Source: Aurantiochytrium sp. KH105 (Eukaryota; Sar; Bigyra; Thraustochytrida; Thraustochytriidae). Taken from it: a stretch of DNA of 64,000 nucleotides. Below the pieces are notes generated by a model. The model was given only the letters and a program-made list of their open reading frames with translations, did no database searches and was not told the origin of the DNA. The stretch spans positions 62,001 through 126,000 of the forward strand of contig BGKB01000126.1 in assembly GCA_003116975.1 (NCBI GenBank), written 5' to 3'. The first letter of the stretch is position 1. Every line of letters begins with the position of its first letter. The position numbers and the translations under genes are program-made. This document shows, piece after piece, positions 30,246-40,417 of the stretch.

Positions 30246-33200
30246 TTACTCAAGTTTGCGACGTTTGTTGCTCTTATTAGAGTGCCCAAAAGGAAACGGC
30301 GGTGGAATAAAGTCGACTTCCACCAGAAATTGACTAATGAGCGGTACTCGTATGTAGATGTCGCGAATTTCCGCTCTCGCAGCCACGATGCGATCCTGAA
30401 ACCTAGTGATCCTTTGAAGCTTTGCGATCACATGCGGAGATGCTTCGTCATCCGCTGAAATCGTGCTCAAAGAAGCAGCTCCAGAGGTCAGAGCAATTCT
30501 ATCGTGAGGTGGCCGCAACTCCTCAAAAGCTGACATAAGACAGACACGAGAGCAAATATATAAAGTGAACCTCATCTCCAACAGATTCTTCTCCAAAGCC
30601 TGCAGCTGAGCACGCAACTTTGCCATCGTTGCGTTGAGGCGAAAGTGATACTCCATGACATCTGCCCAGGGGTTCATCACTTCCTCTCCGTCTTCATCAT
30701 CGTCTTCCTCGTCCTCGCTCGCCATGTCGGCGAACATACCCATTCCCAGGAATTCGACGTCCCCGGTAACCATGTAATTCGCTTCCAAGGCAGAAGAAAG
30801 TGCCTCGATCCCGACGCGACCCATATTTTTGAAGTTCAAGCTGTGCAAAGACGGTGCAAGTCAGTCGAGAGGTAAGAAAATGAGAGAAGAGCGCGTGCCG
30901 TGCGCGGGAAAAGAATAAAAGAAGAAGAAGAAGAAGAAGAAGAAGAAAAACGCACCCTATTTGTGTCAATGTTTTGCTGCGGCGGAGCAAGTTGGCCAAC
31001 GCGAGGGCTCCCTCGTCGGTGATTGTCACATTGTTGACACTGCGCGAGAATAAATATACAAATGTTGCGCGGACAACCATTGTCGAACCGTTAGTCAGAC
31101 AACGCACATAGCTAGTTGCATGATTGTTCGATGGTGACGTACCTGAACTCTCGTGCGTGAGGACTCTCGATAAGGGCATTTGCAAGCGCCGTCACGCCGC
31201 GATCCGTAAGCGACGTTGCAAACATGCTGCGCGTCACAAAATCAATAGTGTGCGGACGAAGACATCAGTGACTTGAAACAAAGCAATTGGTAGTCTCTCG
31301 CAACCGCGATTAAAAAAAAACGTACTCAATCACCCGCAAACGTCCGAGCCGGCCGGCGACGGCTAGCGCACCGGCGTCTCCTACATTTTTGTTATTCCCG
31401 AGCCTGTCAGTGAAATGAAGTCAGCGATTTGTTAGTTTACTGATCCAGCGTTTTTGAATAATAACTCTCTTCCATCAATTCTGAAACAACGTACAAGAGA
31501 GCTTGAAGTGTTCCGAGACCTTCCGCAAGACCTTGCGTGCCCACTTCACCGATGTGGTTGTACCAGAGACTATGTTGAAGCGAAGGTGCGTCGGTCAGAC
31601 CTCGTGCATATGGGAGATGATGTTATGGCACTGAAGCGCAGCGTTAACGTACATGAGATCTTGAAGGACTTTGTTCGTTTTCAGGCAAGCACCGAGCGCG
31701 CAGGCTCCAGCATCGCCAATTTGGTTGTCCCCAAGACTGAGAATATTTTGTATAAGCACGGTACAGCACGGCACGGTACAGCGCAGCGCAGCATGAAAGG
31801 TCAGCATCTGGTTCTCAACTTGCGTAGATGTTGTAGAGAAAGGTAAAACGTACTCGATAATCCTTAAGCGCGGGTGAGTGCCGAGTCCGCTGCTCAACGC
31901 CGCGGCGCCAGCATCGCCTAATTCATTCTCGCCCAATCTGTCTCGCAGAAATTGATTGCGTCAGTCAGTGAAACTTGATCGCGAGAGAGGGCGGGCCCTT
32001 CGTTAGAGAGACGTACAAAAGCTCCTCCAAAGTTGTGTTTTGAGCGAGCCCAGCGCCTAGTGCGTTGGCACCTTCTGCGCCAATTTTGTTGTGCTTCAAA
32101 CTGCAGGGCATTGGATCAGGTACGGAACGGTCAGTCAAACGTGCTTCAGGAAAATTGCATGACGTAGGCGCACTTACTTGAGCAAAACAAGATGACGAGT
32201 TGCAGCGAGCCCTGTGGCAATGCAAGCGGCACCGTGATTGCCGAGCCCGCATTCGTGCAAGCTGCGCGAGAAGAAAGAGATACATAAGGGAAAATGTTAG
32301 AGAAGAAGGCGTTCCTACTTCTTTTCTCCCCCCCACCCTCTCTCGCTTTCGGTGAATCGGCCGAGTCCAACTTACTTGAGTTGTCGCAGCCTATTAGAAT
32401 TCATTATTGTCGTGAGGCTGTTGATACCAGCTATATTTGGATTCAGGCTACATAGACTGTGAGAGCAAAGGCACATGGATGTTAACGTAAGAGCGTGAAG
32501 AACAATTTGTCGCAAGCACAGAAAACGTACTTGAGGTACTCGAGAGAAGGATGATCTCCGGCGCTCTTACACAAAGCGGCAAAGCCTTCGTCACTTATTG
32601 GATTTTTCCAAAGACTATGAGCATCGGGAAATTGTTAGTTTGTGTGCGTGTATACAAAAGAGAAGAACGACTGGCATTCGCATTTTTAGAGGACTTGTCC
32701 GGGAAAACGTACTTTAATCGTAAAAGACGAGGGTGGCGCAGCACGCCATCTGCGAGCGTCTGTGCGCCCGCGTTATTGATGTTGTTCCGCACAAGTCTGG
32801 GCACATTGGCGATAGTTAGTAAAACTATGCTCATTGCGTGGGGCAAAGGGCAAAGAAAGGGTGAACGGGTGTTGCGGCGGTGTACGTACACGAACTCTTC
32901 GAGAGACTCATTGTGCTCCAGAAAGAGATCCACGAGAGTCATGGCGTGCAGTCTGTTGTTTGTCAAGCTTTGAGGTTACCGCGAAGGAATGAGTTGTCAG
33001 CACATGGACGATCTTGAAATGAGAGGCAACAAGGTTGCCTTTGAATACCTTTCGCTCGACTTACTCCAGCACGCGCAAGTTCTCGCAACTGCTCAGGGCA
33101 TCGTACAAGCGCGCGGCAGCGGCATCATCGAGTCCTAATTTCTCTAGTCTGAGTACGGATTTATTTCATATAATGGAAGTCAGCATTTTTGTGCACGAGA

Positions 33201-34713
33201 GTTCGGGTTCATTGCATTCTGTGAAGATGGATCAAACATGCAAGGTCGGGTGTTTAGGGGCACGTACCGCAAAATTTTCAGGCTGTGATTTGCGCGGAAA
33301 GAGTCGAAGAGGAGCTGCGTCACAGGATGGCAGACAACTTCGTAATTCGGTGTTCCTTGGCACGAAAGGCTTCTCATGAAGAAATCGACCAAAAGCGAGG
33401 GAAAATGGGCATACAGTCACGTTAGTTCGCACAGCGAGTCACGACTTTTGTGCTGTCAAGAAGCTGCTTCCATGGAAGAGTATCATCATACGTACTAGAG
33501 CTCTCGGAGCGAGGTTGAGTGTGTGATGCCTCGAGCCAGATGAGGCAGACCTTCTATGCCAAGCTTGCAGCAATCGACTCTGTGCGGCCGTGAAAGGATA
33601 TGAGGTGAGCATTCAATTCATTGCGAGTGTGCGGAAGAAAGGGGTGATCGACAGAGAGTCAAAGCAAAGGGGGCTGAGATGAAAGGGACCGACTGTCTGG
33701 AAACTTACTCCAGAACATTGAGGGACGTTGATTTCTGCAACAGGTCTCCAAGGGCCTTCCCGCCGGTGTCACCTGCTGTTTCTCCGCGCAAGCTGTAGAA
33801 AAGCCAACAAGTCGTGGACAACGAAAGATCAGTGAAGGAGTCAGTAAGAACTGAACGTGCTCGCAACGTTTGGGGCCTGGTCTGGTCTACCTTGCCCCCG
33901 AGGACTGAAGTTTGAGTTCTTTTGGCACTTACGAGAGTTTTTGCAGCATTGGGAAAGACTCGAGCGTCGATGCGATCGCCGCGACATGTTCAGCGAGGAG
34001 ATTATTTTGATCCAGACTGCGCAGGAAGCGTGTTTTGCTTTCACTGTGTCAGTTCTTGCCGCCGGCACAACAAAAAGGAGGGTCGAAATGATCCGAAGCG
34101 AAGCGACGCGAGGTCGGCCTCCGCTGGTGTGCGCAAGAAGAAGATTCTGCTTTTCTGACGTACCCGATCTCCCAGACTGAGAGAGCCTTTCTCACTTCGG
34201 CTTCGATTTCGTCGACGGAATTCGTCACGAGCTTGATCGTGGTGACCCTTTCGCTCAGGTCGGTGGTGTCTGGGAAAAGGTTGGAGTTGGTGACCCTGCG
34301 AGGATGCTCTTTCTCTGTCAGCTAGATTCGGCCCTTCTCCTCGTGTCATCTGCGGTATATACCACCACAGATAGGAAGCGAAACCTACTTTACGGTCTTG
34401 AGAGTTTTCCCAAGTGCTCGAAAGACCTGTGCCAGCTCGGGCGCCGCGAGGTTCCCGTGTATCCTGCATCCGCAAGGCCGCCAGGCAAGGCCGTCAGCTC
34501 TCCCGCTCCTGCGTCGCCCCTCCCCCCGCCCGCCCTCCCTCCCTCCCTCCCTGGGCGAGCTCCTCGCCGCTTGCATGCTCAACTCGCCCAGGGCGCGCAC
34601 CTGCGCTGCATGCAGCCGGGCCCCTCGATCGGCCGTCCTGTCCCCTCGCCCGCGCTCCGCACCGCGCCCACGCACCAGACCTCCTCGCCGCCGCGCAGCA
34701 CCTCGTGCGCCAT
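30246..34713 (-). CDS. 21-exon leucine-rich-repeat protein (RI/NLRC3-type repeats), one repeat per exon
   Basis: Spliced prediction of 778 residues. Exons 5' to 3': 34713-34601, 34463-34389, 34295-34164, 34016-33933, 33792-33709, 33579-33496, 33369-33268, 33148-33065, 32967-32890, 32796-32713, 32614-32531, 32456-32376, 32261-32178, 32100-32017, 31937-31854, 31736-31653, 31569-31495, 31403-31326, 31226-31143, 31039-30956, 30840-30246. All 20 introns (74-147 nt) are GT-AG and phase 2; donors are mostly GTACGT or GTAAGT. CTGAC/CTAAC branch-like motifs are seen in the introns inspected. Exons 4-20 each encode one ~28-residue repeat of the ribonuclease-inhibitor kind (for example LGDNQIGDAGACALGACL), eleven-plus of exactly 84 nt. 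The last exon adds one repeat, an acidic patch, a helical segment and a basic KRRK end. Start: ATG in GGCCATGG. Likely a protein-binding scaffold; ligand unknown. Exon 1 is the least certain. Confidence 0.85.
30921..30946. repeat. (GAA)n tract inside the last intron of the leucine-rich-repeat gene
   Basis: On the coding strand this is (TTC)n, lying 9-34 nt after the GTGCGT donor of intron 20, well away from the acceptor. Confidence 0.9.
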
Positions 34714-36070
34714 GGCCGCGCTCGCCGCGATGGCGCTCTGCCGCGGCCTGTGCTCTCCTCCCCCTCTGTCCTCTTTCTTTTCTCGCCAGCCCCGCGCAGG
34801 TCCAGCCCCGCGCAGGTCCAGCCCAGCTCGGGCACGCCGCGGCAGTCGCGACGCGCACGGTCCCGCCCGCCGCGGCCGCAGGCTGGCTGGCTGGCTGGCT
34901 GGCCGGGCCGCTGCGCTCTCTGCGCTGCGCTCTCTGCTGCGCGCGGAGCGGAGCGGCCTCGGCACGTGCTCGCGCGGGCTGCGGCTGCGGCCACTGCGCG
35001 CTCGCGGAGCGGGATGGCATGGCATGGCATGGCGAAGGCGACGGCGATGGGGAGCGGCGCGCGCCTGACTTGGCGACTCGGCTGGCTGGCGGCGGCCGGC
35101 TGCAGGCGGGCCGTTCGCGCTGGCGGGCTGGGTCCTTCCTCTTCCTTTCCTTTCCACGAGTCGCGGGCGCTCGTTCGTGCGCGCGTGCGTGCGTGCGTGC
35201 GTGGATATGAATGAGCGTTCTCTTCCCGCGAGAGACCGCGAAGAGGCGGCTGCTCGCCGCTGCTCGGCGACGCTGCTCGCGCGCCTTCGCGGGCACGCAG
35301 CTGGGGCGCAAAGGCGCGGCAGGCAGGGTCGCATCGCGGGCGCGGCCGCGAGCGAGGGAGCAGCGCATGCGGCCGGCAGCGGAAGCGTCTTGGCGTTGGG
35401 AGGGAGAGCATCTTGAGGCCGGGCTTGCGTCAGCATGACGTCAGACGCAGCCAAGCCGGCTGCCGCTGGCAAAGAGCAGTCGAGGCGAGCAGGCGAAGCC
35501 TGCGGAGCTCGACGACGCGCCACCGTGCCGAGGCCGTCGACATCGTCGACATCGCCGTCGCTGCTGCAGTGCTGCTCGCGTCGTCCAGAGCGAGGCTTCG
35601 TTCGCTGCACGGGCCAGCAGAAGTGGGTCCGCACCCGCGGTCCCGTGCCTCCGGCAGGAAGCTCTGGGACGTTACGACGCGACAGAGAACTTTGTTTTTA
35701 CTTACTAACTTACTCCATGCAACGCAAGTCTAGGGCGCGAGCCAGCGCGCTCGTTGCAGGAAAAGAGGGAGAGAGGAAGGGAGAGAGGGAGGGAGGGAGG
35801 GAGGGAGGGAGGGAGGAAGCGATCGCGGTCTCTTAGTAAGCGCTGAGGATCTTTCTTGCTTGCCCTCTGCAGCTGCCAGCTCCCCCAGCACCACTGGCAG
35901 CAGAAAGAGGCGGCGAAGTCTAGACCGAGAACCGACTCGTCAAACTTGAGAGGCCCATCAACGAACGACGTGATGGCCCCTTCCAGGCCTAGAACGATTG
36001 TATGAACAAGAATACAAGCGGGAAGGAAGCGGATTGACAATGCAAGAAAAAGAAAAAATGCAGGCCTAGT
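34714..36070. other. GC-rich leader of the leucine-rich-repeat gene and spacer
   Basis: 34714-35400 is extremely GC-rich, with short repeats (GCGTGCGTGC, GGCTGGCTGG, GGCATGGCATGG). A purine array lies at 35785-35817. On the minus strand two overlapping donor-like sites (GTAAGTTAGTAAGT) occur near 35700-35716, after a frame coming from about 36040. This hints at an unresolved spliced transcript, but no domain is recognisable. Confidence 0.45.
35785..35817. repeat. (GGGA)n array
   Basis: About eight GGGA units in a longer purine stretch from 35761. It fits G-quadruplex-forming sequence on the + strand. Confidence 0.9.
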
Positions 36071-38368
36071 TTACTCGTCGATCTCCTTGTAGAGCTTCTC
36101 GATGACGTCCTCGTAGTGCTCCTTGGCTGCCGCACGCTTGATCTTCTGCGTGGCCGTAGTGATGCCCTCAACCTCCGTAAAAGGCGTGGTTTCAATGTGA
36201 AAAGCACGCACGCGCTCAAAACCCTTGAGACCCGCGGCGTCAGCCTGCTTGTCGAGCTCATCCTGGATGCGATCGTGAAGCTCCTTCGAGTCCTCCATCT
36301 GCAATCCAACCTCTGAGACGACGTCCGCGTCAGGGTGAATGATGGCAACAAGGTTGGACTTTTCAGAGTCACCGTACACGAACATGGACTCGAGCAAATC
36401 GGCGCGGCAGTAAGCGTTCTCAACCTTTTCAGGCGCCACGTACTCGCCTTGGGCAAGCTTGAAAAGATTCTTCTTGCGGTCAATAATCTTGAGCATTCCA
36501 TCCTCGGTCCACATACCAATGTCGCCCGTCAGGCACCAGCCGTCCTTGGTGAGAGTCTCTTCCGTCTTCTCCTTCATCTTGTAGTAGCCCTTAAAGACGT
36601 TCGGGCCGCGGAAGCAGATCTCGCCCCGTCCCAGGCACGGAACGCCATTGTGATCCGTGTCGGTGGCCTTGTAGCCCATGTCGTCGACGTTGGTAAGACG
36701 CACCTCGTTGCAGGGCGCAGGAATGCCCACGTGGCCGCTTGACAGGTCTTCCGGGTGGGTAAGGGAAATCACGCATGAGCTCTCGGTCGATCCAAAGGCA
36801 TTGAGTACGGGGATGCCCAGCATGCAGCGGAAAAAGTCGAGAACCTCGCCTGTAATGGGCGCTGATCCGACAGCAATGATGCGCGTGCGGTCGAGGCCAA
36901 TCTTCTTCTTGAGCGCGTCGAAAACGATCCGGTCAAAGACTTGGTCCGAAAGCGGCTTCTTGGAGCGCGCAGTCACCTCGCCCTCGGAGCTGCTAAAGTC
37001 CACGCTGGGCTCCTGGTGCGACTTGGCGCGCAGCGCCTTTTCAAAGAGCCACTGTTGGAGACCTCCGGCGCGCTCCACGTCCTCGTCGCTGCCCCCAGCA
37101 ATTTGCCGGATGATGCGGCCCGTGCGCAGGTCCTCGACCTTGTCCTTGACAGTGCGCTGGAACAGCCACGAGGTCACGGTTGAGTCCTCGAGCAGGGCAT
37201 TGAGCTTGTCGCGCGTCGTAACGCCGTGAAGGTTCTCCAACTTGGCCTGAAGGGCATTCTCAAAGATGACCTGCTTGGCGCCGCCCGTCTCCCGCACCTT
37301 GGACCAGATCGAGTCGTGCATCTTGTTGAGCAGACGAGGCACCGTAGGAAAGATGGTGGGCCGCAGGGCCTTGAGATCTGCCAAGATGGCCTTGGAGGAA
37401 CCCCGGAAAAATCCCACGGAGGCGCCGCCGTACAGCATGGCGTACATGAGTGCGCGCTCGAAAATATGCGCCAATGGCAAGTATGAAAGGTGGACGTCGT
37501 CTTCGTGCACATCGATACCAAAGCGGCGCAGACTGGCCACCGCCGAGATGATGCTGCTGTGCGTAATGAGGACGCCCTTTGGGGTTCCCGTGGACCCGCT
37601 CGTGTAGCAGAGTACCGCGAGGTCGTCGCCGCTCGGGAGATCAAGCGGGCCTTCATGCGCCTCGCCAAGCTCCTCGACATCGGCAACCGTGTACACCTTG
37701 ACCTCGGCGTCAGCGCCGATCTTGCGGAGCTCGTCAAGGCGGGCATCGCCAAGGTCCTCATCGAGGAGAATGATGGTGCTGAGCTGCTTCATGACCTCCT
37801 CGGACTTGGACAGCGTGTCCTCGAGCTCGCTGCTCGTGCAGACAATGACCTCCATCTGGGTCTGGTCGATGATGTGCTCGACGGCCTCGGTGCCGAGTGT
37901 CGCGTACAGGGGCACGGGCACGATGCGCTGGGCCATGGCGCCGATCTCACACATGACGACGCCAGGGCGGTTTACTGCAAAGAAGCCAAGCAGCTTGTGG
38001 CCCTCGTCGTTGGCGTGGACCACGTCAAGGTGCACGAGGCCGTGCGAAAAGTCCATGGCGTGCTTGTGCACTTCATTGTAGGTCATGAACGAGAACGGCC
38101 CAGGTTCGCCATCCTCGCCAACTGGGCGGCTACCCAGGCATGGGCGGTCCCCGCGTTTATCGACCGAGCGTCGAAAAACCTCAAACAGCGTGCGCATCCC
38201 CTCGACAGAGAGCTCAGGCCCGAACGGCATCGCGCAGCGCCGGATTGGACCCAGACCCAGGTCAGGCCGCCCAGAATCCAGCACCTCAACCGTCGCAAGG
38301 GGTTTGTCCTTCTTGGCTGCTGCTGCCTTGGTGCCCGATCCGGCGCCATCCTTGCCTCCGCTGCCCAT
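36071..38368 (-). CDS. ACSL: long-chain acyl-CoA synthetase
   Basis: A 765-residue AMP-forming enzyme from the ATG at 38368 that activates fatty acids to acyl-CoA. The AMP-binding P-loop YTSGSTGTPKG is at residues 255-265, followed by YLPLAHIFER. In the C-terminal half come SAPITGEVLDFF, NAFGSTESS, the adenylation motif GWCLTGDIG, and IDRKKNLFKLAQGEYVAPEK, the long-chain acyl-CoA synthetase signature region. A Lys/Ala-rich N-terminal extension precedes the domain. Family members are usually 660-720 residues; the excess includes an insertion of about 60 residues before the DRIVFDALKKKIG block. There is no C-terminal SKL-type peroxisome signal (it ends in EIDE) and no clear membrane helix. Chain-length preference cannot be read from the sequence. 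Confidence 0.95.
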   Translation of the reverse strand: MGSGGKDGAGSGTKAAAAKKDKPLATVEVLDSGRPDLGLGPIRRCAMPFGPELSVEGMRTLFEVFRRSVDKRGDRPCLGSRPVGEDGEPGPFSFMTYNEVHKHAMDFSHGLVHLDVVHANDEGHKLLGFFAVNRPGVVMCEIGAMAQRIVPVPLYATLGTEAVEHIIDQTQMEVIVCTSSELEDTLSKSEEVMKQLSTIILLDEDLGDARLDELRKIGADAEVKVYTVADVEELGEAHEGPLDLPSGDDLAVLCYTSGSTGTPKGVLITHSSIISAVASLRRFGIDVHEDDVHLSYLPLAHIFERALMYAMLYGGASVGFFRGSSKAILADLKALRPTIFPTVPRLLNKMHDSIWSKVRETGGAKQVIFENALQAKLENLHGVTTRDKLNALLEDSTVTSWLFQRTVKDKVEDLRTGRIIRQIAGGSDEDVERAGGLQQWLFEKALRAKSHQEPSVDFSSSEGEVTARSKKPLSDQVFDRIVFDALKKKIGLDRTRIIAVGSAPITGEVLDFFRCMLGIPVLNAFGSTESSCVISLTHPEDLSSGHVGIPAPCNEVRLTNVDDMGYKATDTDHNGVPCLGRGEICFRGPNVFKGYYKMKEKTEETLTKDGWCLTGDIGMWTEDGMLKIIDRKKNLFKLAQGEYVAPEKVENAYCRADLLESMFVYGDSEKSNLVAIIHPDADVVSEVGLQMEDSKELHDRIQDELDKQADAAGLKGFERVRAFHIETTPFTEVEGITTATQKIKRAAAKEHYEDVIEKLYKEIDE

Positions 38369-38547
38369 CGCGCGCTCCCGGTCGTCCCGATCTCCGACGA
38401 TACCTCGATCCTTGCCCTCTGCCGCGGTGTTCTCGGTCTACCCAAGGGACGCAGTACGCGCTCGCGAGCTGCCTCTCGAGTTCGGGCTTTGCCGGCCCAG
38501 CCTCATCCCCTTGAAGCCATGGATGGCATGCTGCCTCTTCTTTACAT

Positions 38548-38874
38548 TTAGCTCAACTTGCCCAGCGCGGCATCTCTGGACCAGCCCCTCCCCGCTTCCC
38601 TCTCCGTCCTGCTCTCGGTGAGGCTCTCGGCCTCCTCTTCATCGGCCACCGCAGCCGTTCTGCGGTCGAACTTGAAGCTCTCGGCGGCGAGGTCGGCGCC
38701 GAGCGTTCCCGTTCTGTACAGAACGGCATCGTGTTTTGCTGGCGGCCGCTCCTTGTTGCAGCTGTAGGTGTTGTCAAGGTAAGAAGGAAGTCCGAGCTCG
38801 AGAACAACGGAGACGAGCGGTCCGTGCCGGCCTCGTGCGGCCGCAGCACGCTGTAGCAAGCGCAGCGGTGGCAT
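38548..38874 (-). CDS. small hypothetical protein, possibly mitochondrial
   Basis: A 108-residue frame from an ATG at 38874, with codon bias like neighbouring genes. The N-terminus (MPPLRLLQRAAAARGRHGP) is Arg/Leu/Ala-rich without acids, as in mitochondrial presequences. The second half is acidic and helical. No domain was recognised. It lies 180 bp upstream of the acyl-CoA synthetase start on the same strand and is divergent from the pseudouridine synthase gene. Alternatively it is part of the acyl-CoA synthetase leader. Confidence 0.4.
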   Translation of the reverse strand: MPPLRLLQRAAAARGRHGPLVSVVLELGLPSYLDNTYSCNKERPPAKHDAVLYRTGTLGADLAAESFKFDRRTAAVADEEEAESLTESRTEREAGRGWSRDAALGKLS

Positions 38875-39460
38875 GGAAGATGGTCCAAAGGCTGACTGGC
38901 GCGGAGGAGGCTGGAGGGGTGCGTCCGCATCGCTGATGTTGAGAGCTGATGGAGGAGCCCCAGCTGCAGCTGCCTAGCTTAGTTTTAGCTACAGCTGGCT
39001 GCACAGCGACCCGACCCGCCGCTAGGGGCGCGAGGAGACCAAGCTCCGGTGCGCCGCGCACAAGGTGGAGACGCATGCGCTGCGGTCTGAGCGGAGAGCT
39101 TGCGCAGCCCGCACCGCGCCGCGACGGTCGACGGTCGATGGTCGAGATCGACCTGCTTTGTTTTCCTAACCAAGAATGCTTGCGCCGTCGCACCGTGTGG
39201 CTAACAGCCCTGCGAGACGCCAAGCTTCCGGCGGCAAACGCGAGGGGAGCGAGGCCCGCCGCGCAGCGAGGGACTCGAGCCTGGGGGGAAGGGGGGCGTA
39301 TGTCGAGGCGAGCGGCGGATAAGAAGAAGACTTTGTCCGCAGCCGGACGGGCGCGAGGCGACGACGGCCTCCGTCTCAAGTCGATTGATTGGCGGCCAAG
39401 AGGCTCGCACGGCCGCCGCTCGCGGTTGCGCGTGTCACGCTGACAGCGACGGAAAGGGCC
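38875..39460. other. intergenic region upstream of the pseudouridine synthase gene
   Basis: GC-rich with no supported gene. The pseudouridine synthase frame stays open upstream of its ATG to a TTG at 39389 only. Promoter elements were not recognised. Confidence 0.5.
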
Positions 39461-40417
39461 ATGCAGAGATGGACGCGACGATCTAGAGCACCTTTATGGA
39501 GGGCCAGAAGCTGGCTTGCGGTCGAAAAGACGCACTTTTCCACGACTTCTACGAACAAAGGGCGCAAACACTCGCGAGGTGACGACGACTGCAGATTGCA
39601 GCCGCGATGCAAGGCCTGCACGCTTGAGCGAGCAGGGCTCAGACTCGATGACAAAGTCGACGACCATGATCACAATGGAAGCTTGTGGATTGGCTCCCGC
39701 GACGGCAGCTCAACAACAGCTATTGCGCTGCATGAGGCTTGGCAAAAACCGGCGCGCCCTCCCATCGATGTCTCCGTCCCTCCCGGCCTCGACATCATCT
39801 ACGAAAACGAAGAGCTTGTGGTGATCAATAAGCCTTCTGGCCTCCTCTCGGCCCCTGGTCGGGGACCAGACAAAACGGACTCGGTGGTAACACGCGCGCA
39901 AGCAATTTTCGGCAAAGCTTTTCTCGTACATCGGCTCGATCAGGCCACAAGTGGTTTGCTTGTGCTTGCACGAACCAAGGTTGTCGAGAAAGAGTTATTT
40001 GCTTGCTTTCGCGAACGAAAAGTGGGCAAAGCGTACATTGCCCGCGTTAAAGGCACGCTGTTGCGCTCCCAAGGGATCATCGAGCTGCCTCTTCTCAATG
40101 ATTGGCTGTATCGGCCTTTGCAAAAGGTTTGCTTTGAAATGGGTAAGCCGAGCAAGACACGTTTTCGCGTTTTGCACGCTGGCGACAAGACGTCAACGTT
40201 GCGTCTGGAACCCGTGACGGGCCGCTCCCATCAGCTGCGAGTACATCTCGCCGCGCTCGGCCACCCCATTATTGGCGATGACCTCTACAACGAAGATTTT
40301 GACCCTGATGCCGACGAGAACCTTCACTTGCATGCCACTGAATTGCATCTTGGTGGCCGCTTTTCCAGCTCCATCTCGCTCACCTGTCCACCCCCCTTTT
40401 CCCTTCGAGGCAATTGA
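39461..40417 (+). CDS. RNA pseudouridine synthase, RluA family
   Basis: 318 residues from the ATG at 39461 (G at -3). The frame is open upstream but without ATG. The catalytic motif HRLDQATSGLLVLA carries the active-site Asp that attacks the target uridine. Family blocks before it (IIYENEELVVINKPSG) and after it (the ELFACFRERKVGKAYIA segment, then LEPVTGRSHQLRVHLAALGHPIIGD read in two parts) are complete. No S4 domain is present. The N-terminus is rich in Arg, Ser and Thr, lacks acidic residues over the first 20 positions and contains HFSTTS, which suggests a cleaved mitochondrial (or plastid-type) presequence; that is inference. The target RNA, rRNA or tRNA, is undetermined. Confidence 0.93.
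   Translation: MQRWTRRSRAPLWRARSWLAVEKTHFSTTSTNKGRKHSRGDDDCRLQPRCKACTLERAGLRLDDKVDDHDHNGSLWIGSRDGSSTTAIALHEAWQKPARPPIDVSVPPGLDIIYENEELVVINKPSGLLSAPGRGPDKTDSVVTRAQAIFGKAFLVHRLDQATSGLLVLARTKVVEKELFACFRERKVGKAYIARVKGTLLRSQGIIELPLLNDWLYRPLQKVCFEMGKPSKTRFRVLHAGDKTSTLRLEPVTGRSHQLRVHLAALGHPIIGDDLYNEDFDPDADENLHLHATELHLGGRFSSSISLTCPPPFSLRGN

Noticed and set aside
37490-38551. 353-codon frame antisense to the acyl-CoA synthetase
   Set aside because: Shadow of a strongly supported enzyme gene; no recognisable domain.
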